A stretch of DNA of 64,000 nucleotides, from positions 186,001 to 250,000 of the forward strand of contig CBDATI010000008.1 of the NCBI GenBank assembly GCA_965199675.1, read 5' to 3'. The notes beneath the pieces were generated by a model that did not search any database, was not told where the DNA came from, and worked only from the letters and a program-made list of their open reading frames with translations. Both the position numbers and the translations under genes were made by a program. This document shows positions 44,480 to 52,830 of the stretch, one piece after another; positions within the stretch are counted from its first letter, which is position 1; the number at the start of each line of letters is the position of its first letter. Source of the stretch: JAJEEA01 sp965199675. GTDB lineage: Bacteria > Acidobacteriota > Vicinamibacteria > Vicinamibacterales > UBA8438.

Positions 44480-45717
44480 CGCTCGCGTGGGCCTCGGTCG
44501 CGGCGCTCGTCGTGACCGTTGCGCTGAGCGTACTCACCAAGATCAATGTCGGCATCCTGTCGCTGGCCATGGCCTGGCTGGTAGGGGTGTACCTGGGCGG
44601 AATGTCGGTCAATTCCGTCCTGTCGGGCTTTCCCGTGCCATTGTTGGTCACGCTCGTCGGCGTGACGCTGCTGTTCAGCATGGCCGACACCAACGGCACG
44701 CTGTCCAGGCTGACGGGGCGGGCCGTCCGGCTCTGCCGCGGGAAGGCGGGATTGTTGCCCCCCATGTTCTTCGCCTTGGGCGTGGTCGTGTCGACGATCG
44801 GTCCCGGCGGCACACCGGCCAGCGCCCTGCTGGCGGCGCCCGCCATGGCGGTTGCGGGGCGGGTGGGCATACCGCCGCTGCTGATGGCGCTCATGGCCGG
44901 CAACGGCGCCTTGGCGGGCACGCTCTCGCCGTTCGCGCCCGGCGGCGTCATCGCCAACGACGTGATGGCGCGCATCGGCCTCGGCGGCCTCGAGTGGCAG
45001 ACCTACGGGTACAACGTGCTGGCGCACTCCATCGTGGGCACGGGCGGCTTCGTGCTGTTCGGCGGCCTGAAGCTCTTTCGCAGACGCGCGGGAGACGCCG
45101 GATCGGTGGAGCCGGAAGTCGAACGCTTCGAGCACCGGCATTGGCTGACCATCGCCGGCATTTCGGGGCTGATCGTCGCGGTCGTCGGGTTCGATGCGCA
45201 CGTGGGCCTGACGGCGGTCTTCATCGCCGCGTTGCTCACCCTTCTCGGGAGCGTCGATGAGCAGAAGGCCATTCGGCGCATGCCCTGGGGCGTCATCCTG
45301 ATGGTCACCGGGGTGACGGTGCTGATCTCGCTCATGCAGAAGACCCAGGGCATGGACCTGTTCACGAGCGGGCTCGCCAGCGTTTCCACCCCGGAAACGG
45401 TCGTGCCGACCATGGCGTTCGGGACGGGCCTGATATCGGTGTACAGCAGCACGTCGGGCGTGGTGATGCCGGTGTTCCTGCCGATGGTGCCGGATCTGGC
45501 GCAGCGGGTTGGCGCCGTCGAACCGGTCCACCTCGCGTGGTCGATCACCGTGGGCGGCGGGCTCGTCGACCTCTCGGCGCTCTCCACCGTGGGCGCCCTG
45601 TTCCTTGCCGCGGCGCCCCCCGGCGCCAACACGCGCGCGCTGTTCCACGCGCTTCTCGCGTGGGGGCTCTCGATGTCGGTGGTCGGCGCCGCGCTCTGCT
45701 GGTTCCTGTTCGGGTAG
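44476..45717 (+). CDS. MatC/SLC13-like dicarboxylate carrier
   Basis: 413-residue inner-membrane transporter with about ten hydrophobic helices. The start (VTVALSVLTKINVGILSLAM), FPVPLLVTLVGVTLLFSMA and NGTLSRLTGRAVRLCRG match the MatC N-terminal domain of malonate/dicarboxylate carriers in the ion-transporter superfamily. GPGGTPASALLAAPAMAVAG and SVYSSTSGVVMPVFLPMVPD look like the two re-entrant hairpin regions. It is translated by overlap with the MmgE/PrpD gene (ATGA) and is 3 bp ahead of the dehydrogenase gene, so it is part of one operon. It probably imports the acid used by its neighbours. Confidence 0.87.
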   Translation: MTLAWASVAALVVTVALSVLTKINVGILSLAMAWLVGVYLGGMSVNSVLSGFPVPLLVTLVGVTLLFSMADTNGTLSRLTGRAVRLCRGKAGLLPPMFFALGVVVSTIGPGGTPASALLAAPAMAVAGRVGIPPLLMALMAGNGALAGTLSPFAPGGVIANDVMARIGLGGLEWQTYGYNVLAHSIVGTGGFVLFGGLKLFRRRAGDAGSVEPEVERFEHRHWLTIAGISGLIVAVVGFDAHVGLTAVFIAALLTLLGSVDEQKAIRRMPWGVILMVTGVTVLISLMQKTQGMDLFTSGLASVSTPETVVPTMAFGTGLISVYSSTSGVVMPVFLPMVPDLAQRVGAVEPVHLAWSITVGGGLVDLSALSTVGALFLAAAPPGANTRALFHALLAWGLSMSVVGAALCWFLFG

Positions 45718-45720
45718 CCC

Positions 45721-46662
45721 ATGCGCGTCGCGATTCTCGACGATATTCACCAGGTGTGGGAAGGCACCGAAGGCGTACGCCGGTTGCGCGAGCGCGCCGA
45801 GGTGCTCGTGTTCACGGGGCCGTTCGGCGAACCCGCCGCGCTGCGCGGTTTCGACACGGTGATTGCCAACCGCGAGCGGACGCGCTTTACCCGCAAGCTG
45901 CTCGAGCAGCTTTCCGACGTGCGGATCCTCGTGCAGACGGGCAACCATGCGAGCCATATCGACTTCGCCGCGGCGCGCGACTGCGGCATCCTGGTCGCCA
46001 GGGCGTCGGCCGGGCATTCGATTGGCGCCGCCGAGCTCACGTTCGGTCTGGCGATGGCGGTGATGCGACAGATCCCGGCCTGCGATGCCGCGCTGAGGCG
46101 GGGGGAGTGGCCGGCGCCGTCGACGCAGGTGCTGCACGGCAAGACCCTGGGGGTCGTGGGCCTCGGCAGAATAGGCCGGCATGTCGCGCGGATCGGAAAG
46201 GCGTTCGGGATGCGGGTCGCCGGCTGGAGTCGTACGCTGACCGACGAGGCGGCGGCGAGCGCCGGCGCCGAGCGCCGCGAGCTCGACGACCTGTTGGGCG
46301 AGGCGGACGTCGTGACGATTCACGTGTCGCTGTCGCCCTCCTCGCGCGGCTTGATCGACGCGCGACGCATCGCCCTGATGAAGCCGACCGCGTTCCTCAT
46401 CAACACCGCGCGAGGGCCGATTATCGCTGAGGCGGCTCTGGTCGACGCCCTCACGGCGGGGCGTATCGCCGGCGCCGGCCTCGACGTCTTCGACCAGGAG
46501 CCTCTGCCCCCCGGGCATCCGCTCCGAACCCTCGGGAACGTCGTGCTCACGCCCCACATCGGCTGGCCGACCGACGACGGCTACCAGCGCTTCGCCACGG
46601 CGGCGTGCGACGTGCTGCTCGACTACATGGCCGGCCGTTCCGTGCCCGCGTTCGAAGGGTGA
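45721..46662 (+). CDS. D-isomer-specific 2-hydroxyacid dehydrogenase
   Basis: 313-residue NAD(P)-dependent dehydrogenase that interconverts a 2-oxo acid and a D-2-hydroxy acid. The nucleotide fold has GVVGLGRIGRHVARIGKAFG. Catalytic residues are in NTARGPI (Arg), DVFDQEPLP (Glu) and LTPHIGW (His). The length matches phosphoglycerate/hydroxyphenylpyruvate-type enzymes without regulatory domain. Last gene of the three-gene cassette. Its stop codon lies in sequence alignable to an LRR-metalloprotease domain (46658-46735), so the last residues may have been set by recombination. Confidence 0.92.
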   Translation: MRVAILDDIHQVWEGTEGVRRLRERAEVLVFTGPFGEPAALRGFDTVIANRERTRFTRKLLEQLSDVRILVQTGNHASHIDFAAARDCGILVARASAGHSIGAAELTFGLAMAVMRQIPACDAALRRGEWPAPSTQVLHGKTLGVVGLGRIGRHVARIGKAFGMRVAGWSRTLTDEAAASAGAERRELDDLLGEADVVTIHVSLSPSSRGLIDARRIALMKPTAFLINTARGPIIAEAALVDALTAGRIAGAGLDVFDQEPLPPGHPLRTLGNVVLTPHIGWPTDDGYQRFATAACDVLLDYMAGRSVPAFEG

Positions 46663-46735
46663 CGGTGACGCTGGTGTCGGCGGCGATGGCGATGGTGACG
46701 GTGCCGGCGACCGATGTCGGGGTTCGACGCGACGG
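46658..46735 (+). pseudogene. Remnant of the metalloprotease Ig-like domain
   Basis: GGGTGACGGTGACGCTGGTG onward aligns for about 78 bases with the Ig-like domain of the LRR-metalloprotease near 51675-51752 (VTVTPVSAGTAMVTVTATDVGG against VTVTLVSAAMAMVTVPATDVGV). It starts inside the last codons of the dehydrogenase gene. The following 260 bp up to 46996 show the leader of the metalloprotease gene but no separate gene. Confidence 0.65.
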
Positions 46736-46996
46736 CGGCGGCGCTTCGTGGCTTGGCTGCTTGCACGACTTGTCTTCCCCATAGACGGCCGTTGTTTGTC
46801 TCGACAGCTCTCGGCGCCGACGCGATGGACTGGCCGGACCTCGACGGGGAGCTGTGCGACCGTGGTGGCCGCTTGGAGTGGGGCGTCTGGCCGCGCAACC
46901 ACAGGTGATTTCTGTCACGCCCTCAGTTGCAGATGGGCATACGCGAGTCGGGACGCCTGGAATCAGTACGGCGTCGAAACCGGAGGAGCGTTGATC

Positions 46997-47694
46997 GTGC
47001 GGATGAACGAACAGAGTCGTGGTCGTCTCTCCGCGTTGTTGGCGGTCCTTGTTGTCTCGACGGGTTTCGCCGCCGACGCGGTGGCGCAAGACGGCGTCGC
47101 GTCGGATCGGGCGGTGCTCGAGGCGTTCTACGACGCGACGGACGGTCCGAACTGGACGGACGACACCAACTGGCTGACCGACGCGCCGCTGGGCGACTGG
47201 TACGGCGTGACGACGGATACGGCGGGCCTGGTCACGAGATTGGAGCTTCGGAACAACGGCCTCGCCGGCTCGCTCCCCTCCGAGTTGGGTAGGCTAGAGC
47301 AACTCGATTGGCTCGACCTCAGCCAGAATGTGTTGATGGGTCCGATCCCGAACGCATTCCGGAACCTGCTGAACCTACGGGTGTTGTGGCTGTCCAGAAA
47401 CAAATTGAGCGGTTCTGTTCCCGCGTGGTTGGGGAGATTGTCGAGGCTCCGAACGTTGTACCTCAGCGGAAACGAGTTGACCGGCGGGATCCCCGACGAA
47501 CTGGGAAACTTGAATCTCTCGGGGCTGGGGTTCAGTTGGAACGAATTGAGTATAGGCCCGATTCCCGTGTGGTTGAGGAATCACACCAACCTCAGTTGGT
47601 TGTACCTCTCGGACAGCGGTGTGACCGGCGGAATCCCCGCCTGGTTGGGGCAGCAATCGAACCTCCGGCAGTTGTATCTTGGCCACAACGATTT
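46997..47694 (+). pseudogene. LRR-metalloprotease, 5' part (interrupted by an insertion element)
   Basis: First part of a gene that continues at 50530. It encodes a signal peptide (LSALLAVLVVSTGFAADAVA), the LRR N-cap (FYDATDGPNWTDDTNWLT) and about seven LRRs (GLAGSLPSELGRLEQLDWLD and so on). The frame runs into the element at 47695. Joining 47694 to 50530 (one copy of the 9-bp target) restores LGHNDLTGSIPRELGG and an 857-residue protein closely related to the one at 24267-26711. GTG 46997 is favoured by GGAGGAG at 46982-46988; ATG 47003 is also possible. Confidence 0.85.
47686..47694. repeat. 9-bp target site duplication, left copy
   Basis: CAACGATTT, repeated directly at 50521-50529, flanks the element exactly. 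Removing the element with one copy restores the reading frame. Confidence 0.92.
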
Positions 47695-47784
47695 GGGTGT
47701 GGCTCTTTTTCGTCGGCGGCCTTCCAGAGAGAGTCCATTGCGATTGGGTGTGCACGGCGGCCCAGAGTCCATTGGATTCAGCGG

Positions 47785-49401
47785 CTACTTGACGCGTCGA
47801 AGGCGGGGTGAGGCGGGGGGCGGGGGCGGCTCGGTGACCGGCGGGACTGCGCCGTCACGGTATCGCTGGGCGTGATTCCGCTCGTACTCGCGCGCTTCGT
47901 GGAAGTCCCAGTACGCATCGAAGTCGCCGCTGGCGCGCAGCGCCCGGAGCTTCAGAATCGCCTCGGCGCCGACCAGCCGCCAGCGCGCGCCGGTCAACTC
48001 CATGCGGTCGCGCACTAGGTGCCGGCACGCCCCTTCGATGACCCCGGTGGCGATGGGGTAGCCGGCCGCGAGGTAGCGGTCGTACTGCATATACGGCGCG
48101 TACTTCAGCAGGTAGTCGGCGCACGTGTCGACCGGCTTGCGGGCGTCCTTCGACAACCCGGCGACGGTCGCTGCACGCCGCATCGACGCCGCGACCCGCT
48201 TGGCCCTGCCCTCGAGAATGTCCCGCACGCGAGTCCACGCCCAGCACGCCAACTCGGGGCTCTCCTCCCGGTGGAACGCATGCGCCGCCTTCCACACATA
48301 CTCGACCGCGTGGATGATGTCGAGGACCACCGTGACCGCCACGCCGTACGCGGCGGCGCCCTCTTCCACGAGGTCGAGCTGCGTCTCGGCCCCGTCGACG
48401 AGCACCACCCAGTGCTTGACGCGTTCGGGGTCGTGGCGGTCCGCTTCCAGGAACGCCTCGGCGATCACCTCCACGGGCTCCCGTTCGAGGCTCGCCCACA
48501 CCCGTTTCGCCACCGGGCGAGGCCGCACCCCCGAGGTCTTCGCCTTCCTGCCCTTCTTCGTCTTGGCCGCCGGCTGTCGGGGCATCAGGCTCTGCAGGAA
48601 ATCCTCCGCGCTCCGCACGAACGGCGCGACCGCATAGACGGCGGCCACCGTCGCCATCCGCTTCGAGTGCTTCTTCTCCCCCGGCTTGAGGCGATTGAAC
48701 GGCGAGAGCTGCCCCCGTTGCCGACGGCGCCGCTCGGCCGCCTTGCGCGTCGCCTCCCGCAGGTCCTCCCGATGCAGCACCACCCCCTTGCTGTCGAAGG
48801 TCAGCACGACCACCGACTCCGCGGGCACCGCTTCTCCCGCCGCCGCACGGCGCGCCTCGTAGAACGCGTCGAAGTCCTCCGCCGCGCGAGCCGCCAACTG
48901 CTCCGCCTGACGCTTCGGCACCTTCGCCCCGGTATGGCGGGACAGGTCCGACAGCGCTTCGTCGAACGACCGCGAGGCCGCCGCCTCCGCCACCCGCCGG
49001 CGTACCTCCAGCGAGTAACGCTCCGCCGGCAGGTTCAGCGACCCATCGAGCGGATGCAGACTGTCGTGGCCAGCCCGCGCGTAGCCCGCACGCTCGACAT
49101 CCACCGTGCCGAAGATCGTCTCCACGGCGCGTTCGTGCACGCGGCGCTCCGAACGCTCGACGCCGTCGGCCCCCTCGACCGGCCCCGCCGCCTCCCCCGG
49201 ACTGCGTTGGTCGAGGTGTCCCTGCAGGAGCTTGCGCATCAAGTCCTGGCCCCGCCGGTGCAGCTCCCGTTCGAGGTCGCTCTCACTCATCTGCTGGGCC
49301 TCGCGCGAAGAGAGGTAGGTCTTGGTCTCCGAGAAGACCGCCTCCGCCGTCGCATACGGCGTCGGGGCGGGTGGAGCGGCACGGGGCGGAACAACGCGCA
49401 T
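47785..49401 (-). CDS. ISKra4-family transposase
   Basis: 538-residue DDE-type transposase. Family features include an N-terminal helical domain, RYSLEVRRRVAEAAASRSFD, the first acidic region in VVLTFDSKGVVLHRED, HWVVLVDGAETQLDLVE (second acidic region), and GYPIATGVIEGACRHLVRDR with MELTGARW (final Glu region), which is very characteristic of ISKra4-type enzymes. Its reading frame is intact. The ATG at 49399-49401 follows the DUF4338 stop by 3 bp, so both are probably made from one message driven from the right end of the element. Confidence 0.92.
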   Translation of the reverse strand: MRVVPPRAAPPAPTPYATAEAVFSETKTYLSSREAQQMSESDLERELHRRGQDLMRKLLQGHLDQRSPGEAAGPVEGADGVERSERRVHERAVETIFGTVDVERAGYARAGHDSLHPLDGSLNLPAERYSLEVRRRVAEAAASRSFDEALSDLSRHTGAKVPKRQAEQLAARAAEDFDAFYEARRAAAGEAVPAESVVVLTFDSKGVVLHREDLREATRKAAERRRRQRGQLSPFNRLKPGEKKHSKRMATVAAVYAVAPFVRSAEDFLQSLMPRQPAAKTKKGRKAKTSGVRPRPVAKRVWASLEREPVEVIAEAFLEADRHDPERVKHWVVLVDGAETQLDLVEEGAAAYGVAVTVVLDIIHAVEYVWKAAHAFHREESPELACWAWTRVRDILEGRAKRVAASMRRAATVAGLSKDARKPVDTCADYLLKYAPYMQYDRYLAAGYPIATGVIEGACRHLVRDRMELTGARWRLVGAEAILKLRALRASGDFDAYWDFHEAREYERNHAQRYRDGAVPPVTEPPPPPASPRLRRVK

Positions 49402-49404
49402 GGC

Positions 49405-50292
49405 TCAACGCTCCCGCAGCCGCCGCTGCGCATCCCGAACCACAGGATAGACCAGAACCGTCTTGGGCGCCTCACCCCCGCGGCGCCCGTACCGGTCCAT
49501 GCGCCCGCGACCGCTCGTGGCCCCCAACACCACCCAGTTGGCGGCGCGGTAGCACCCGCCGTGGTGGCGGCGGGGGTCCACCAGCGTCTCCACCAGCGGC
49601 GACAGGCCGTAGCGGCGCGGCCAGTCCGCCGCCATGCGCACGAGGCCGCGCGACAGCACCGCGCTCGCGAGGTTCTTCACCTCGACCCACGGCAGCAGCA
49701 GAAAGCGGCTGTTGTTGACCACGTGCTGCAGATTCCGCGCCCGTGTCGCGTCGTCCCAGCCCACCCAGCGGTCGCGCGCCGCCATCCGCCACGCCGGGCT
49801 GGAGAACTGCAGGCACCCCACCACCGCCCGCGCCGGCCTCGACGCGAACACCAGATAGCGCAGGTGCGCCCCGAACGGAACCCGGTGCCCGATGTCGTGG
49901 TAGCGCCCCACCAGCTCCCGGAACAGCAACCGCTGGGCGGGCTCGCGCACCCGCTCGACAGCCAGCGGCTCGATGTCGCGCACGCTGCCGACGAGCCGGG
50001 ACCCTGGCTCGCCCGCCGCCGTCCGGGGCACCCGGGTCACCGAACCCGCTGCACGGCCCCGGCGCTTGCCGGGCAGGGCCAGCGCCCCGTCCGCGTCCAG
50101 CCGCTCCAGGAACTCCCGGCACTCGCGGGCCTTCAGCCGTCCGTTGGGGCGCCGCCACCGCAACAGCTCGCACACGGTGCGCGCCAGCTCCATCCGGCTC
50201 AAGCCCGGACAGTCGCGCACGACCTCGCGGACCAGCGTCATCTCTCGCTCGCTGAACGCGCGCCCCGAGAACCTCGTCGTGGCGGTGGCCAT
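49405..50292 (-). CDS. DUF4338 (DruA-like) protein inside the insertion element
   Basis: 295-residue protein of the DUF4338 family, the family that contains DruA of the Druantia anti-phage system. Core motifs are YHDIGHRVPFGAHLRYLVF, SSPAWRMAARDRWVGWDDA, NLQHVVNNSRFLLLPWVEVK, and a CYRAANWVVLG motif followed by GRGRMDRYGRR. No DruB-E genes are present, so this is not a Druantia system as such; here it is a passenger or accessory gene of the element. Start ATG 50290-50292 (GGAGGG upstream) gives the usual N terminus; a longer frame to 50472 is open but low in family signal. Biochemical role unknown. Confidence 0.85.
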   Translation of the reverse strand: MATATTRFSGRAFSEREMTLVREVVRDCPGLSRMELARTVCELLRWRRPNGRLKARECREFLERLDADGALALPGKRRGRAAGSVTRVPRTAAGEPGSRLVGSVRDIEPLAVERVREPAQRLLFRELVGRYHDIGHRVPFGAHLRYLVFASRPARAVVGCLQFSSPAWRMAARDRWVGWDDATRARNLQHVVNNSRFLLLPWVEVKNLASAVLSRGLVRMAADWPRRYGLSPLVETLVDPRRHHGGCYRAANWVVLGATSGRGRMDRYGRRGGEAPKTVLVYPVVRDAQRRLRER

Positions 50293-50520
50293 CGCAGGAC
50301 GTCCCTCCAGGACACCGTACCAGAACGCCGGACGAATGTCCAGGGGGAGCCGCGGCAGAGGAGGGACCGAGCGCCCGGTGTGGGCTCGCATGGGTCTGGC
50401 GGGTCCGGGAAGGGGGTGGGAAATGCTGTACCTCCGCCAAGCGTGCCGAGGCGAGAGAGCCCAGGAGCGCAAATGCCTATGAATCAGTGAGTTAGCTCTC
50501 TACACAGAAGAGCCGCACCC

Positions 50521-50529
50521 CAACGATTT
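50521..50529. repeat. 9-bp target site duplication, right copy
   Basis: CAACGATTT, identical to 47686-47694. Immediately precedes the resumed metalloprotease frame. Confidence 0.92.
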
Positions 50530-52405
50530 GACGGGGTCGATTCCGCGCGAGCTGGGGGGGCTGCCGGCGCTCGAGGTGTTCGACATCGACTACAACTGGG
50601 GCCTGTCGGGCACGCTTCCGCCCGGTCTGCGGCGGTCGCCCCTCGACTCGTTGGACATCTTCCTCACCCGGACGTGCGCACCCGTTGCCTGGCGAGACTG
50701 GCTGGAGACCATCGACTTCACGGGACGGTTGTGCCACTCGGGCACGGACGTCGAGATCGACGTGGCCGTCGTCTACACGCCGGCCGCGCGCGAGGCGGCG
50801 GGCGGGGTCGCCGGCATCGAGGCGGTAATCGACCTCATGATCGCCGAGACGAACCAGGCCTATGCCGACAGCGGCGTGCACCACCGCGTGGCGCTCGTCC
50901 ACCGGTCCGAGGTGGAGTACGTCGAGTCTGTGGAAGGAAATGACCTCGACCGCCTCCGAAACCCGTCGGACGGGTACATGGATGCGGTACACGCCTTGCG
51001 CGACGACGTCGGGGCCGACCTCGTGCACCTGATCGTCAGCGAAGTCGAAGGCGGCAAGTGGTGCGGCCGCGCCTATCTGCCTGGAGTCTTCGGTGTCAGT
51101 GGCCAAGACTGTGGCGGCCGCACGTTCGCGCACGAGCTGGGGCACAACATGGGCCTGCGGCACGATCGCTACCAGATACTGCATGACGAGGAAGGCAGGC
51201 TGCGGTCGGACCCGGCCTACGGCTACGTGAACCGGAAAGCGTTCGAATCGGGTGTCCCGGCGGGCAGCCGCTGGCGCACGATCATGGCCTACAACACCCA
51301 GTGCGACGACGCCGGCTTCTACTGCTCGCAGCCGCTTTGGTTCTCGAATCCGCGTCTGCAAACGGTCGACGACGACCGCCTCGGCGTCCCCTACACCGCG
51401 GGCGACACCGGTGTGGACGGTCCCGCCGACGCGGTTGCCGTCCTGAACGCCACGGGCCCCGTCGTGGCGTTGTGGCGTGATCGGCCAAACCGGCGCACCA
51501 ACCAGTCGCCGGTCGCGGTGGGGACTCTGCCGTCCTTGTCGATCGGGGTTGCATCGGCGCCGGTGACGGTGGACGTGGCGCGCGCCTTCCGCGACGCCGA
51601 CGGCGACCCCCTGACCTACGGGGCGCGTTCGTCCGCGGCGTCCATCGCGGCCGTGTCGTTGTCGGGAAGCCGGGTGACGGTGACGCCGGTGTCGGCGGGG
51701 ACGGCGATGGTGACGGTGACCGCGACCGATGTCGGCGGCTCGAATACGACCGCGACCCAGACGTTCGCGGTCACGGTGGGTCCCGCGTCGAACCGGCCAC
51801 CGCGGGCGGTGGGCGGTCTGGCGTCGGTGACGGTCGGTGTCGATACCGGGTCGGTGTCCATCGAGGTGGCGGGAGCGTTCCGGGATCCGGACGGCGATCC
51901 GTTGACCTTCGGAGCCAGTTCGTCGGCGCCGTCCGTCGCGCGGGTGTCGGTGTCGGGAAGCCGGTTGAGGGTGACGCCGGTGTCGGCGGGGACGGCGACG
52001 GTGACGGTGTCGGCGACCGATGTCGGCGGCTCGAACGCGACCGCGACGCAGACGTTTCGGGTGACCGTGCTGCGGCCGTTCACCGACCATCCCATCGTGC
52101 CCGGGGTGACGCCGGTCAGGGCCGTCCACTTCACGGAACTGCGTACGCGCATCGACGGGGTGCGGTCGGTCGTGGGTCTGGGGCGGTTTCGCTGGACCGA
52201 CCCGGTGCTGTCGGCGGGCGTGACGCGGGTCAGACTCGTGCATCTGCTTGAGCTGCGGTCGGCGCTCGCAGCCGCGTATCGGGCCGCGGGGCGGTCGTCG
52301 CCGTCGTGGACCGACGCGGCGCCGAGGGAGGGGACGACCGCGATCCGGGCGGCGCACCTGATGGAGCTCCGCGCCGCCGTGGTGACGCTGGAGCGAGGCG
52401 TCTGA
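50530..52405 (+). pseudogene. LRR-metalloprotease, 3' part (peptidase, Ig-like and C-terminal repeats)
   Basis: Continuation of the gene broken at 47694. The last LRRs (GSIPRELGGLPALEVFDIDY) are followed by the M12-like peptidase domain with AHELGHNMGLRHDR (zinc site) and WRTIMAYN (Met-turn). Two Ig/cadherin-like domains (VDVARAFRDADGDPLTYG and VEVAGAFRDPDGDPLTFG) follow, then three C-terminal repeats (GVTPVRAVHFTELR, GVTRVRLVHLLELR, GTTAIRAAHLMELR). No start codon with ribosome site is evident here, so the fragment is probably not expressed alone. It differs from the paralogue at 24267 in having two Ig-like domains. Confidence 0.85.
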
Positions 52406-52608
52406 ACCGGCGCAAAGGGCGCGCTGGAGCGAGGCGTCTGAAACCGGCAAGGATGGGACACCGGTTGACACCGGTCCACGATCCTGCACCCGGGTCGGCC
52501 GGCGTCAGTGATTCGAAGCGCTCGGGTCGCGCCGCCGCACGGTTCGGCTGGCGCACCAGGTCGGCGAGGCGCTCGGCGCGCGAGACGGCACTGCCGGACG
52601 ACGATCCG

Positions 52609-52830
52609 ATGCTGGGCTGGCACCGGAGTCAGGGTCGGGCGGAAGACCGGGCGGCAACCCGGCTGGCGATGATCCGCGAGATCCTGCGGGCGCGGGGCAT
52701 AACGGTCTCGGACCAGGGTCTCGCCCGCGTGTCGGAGTTCGACACGACGTCCGACGACGCCGTCGTCCGCGCGACCCTCGCCTGCCACGACGAGGCCGAC
52801 CTCCTGGCCCGGCTCGGACAGCGCCGTTGA
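52609..52830 (+). CDS. Small helical protein downstream of the metalloprotease
   Basis: 73 residues: MLGWHRSQGRAEDRAATRLA, then REILRARGITVSDQGLARVS and EFDTTSDDAVVRATLACHDE...LARLGQRR. The pattern of ILxARGIxxSDxxLARVxxF resembles the C-terminal segment of Rpn-type nuclease proteins, but there is no nuclease core, so this may be a fragment or a small protein in its own right. ATG 52609 has only a weak GGACGA upstream; the frame is open much further back. A shorter relative lies at 42780-42950, again after a metalloprotease copy. Confidence 0.5.
   Translation: MLGWHRSQGRAEDRAATRLAMIREILRARGITVSDQGLARVSEFDTTSDDAVVRATLACHDEADLLARLGQRR

Larger units (their letters stand above)
47695..50520 (-). 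mobile_element. ISKra4-type insertion sequence with a DUF4338 passenger gene (2826 bp)
   Basis: The element is bounded by CAACGATTT direct repeats. Its ends are imperfect inverted repeats: GGGTGTGGCTCTTTTTC at the left (47695) and, read from the right end inward, GGGTGCGGCTCTTCTGT. It contains two minus-strand genes in line: DUF4338 (50292-49405), then the transposase (49401-47785), 3 bp apart. It inserted into an LRR codon stretch of a metalloprotease gene. Good preservation of both genes and of the target repeat suggests recent movement. Confidence 0.9.

Noticed and set aside
49405..50292. DUF4338 gene as a Druantia defence system
   Set aside because: No DruB, C, D or E genes nearby; the gene lies inside an insertion element.
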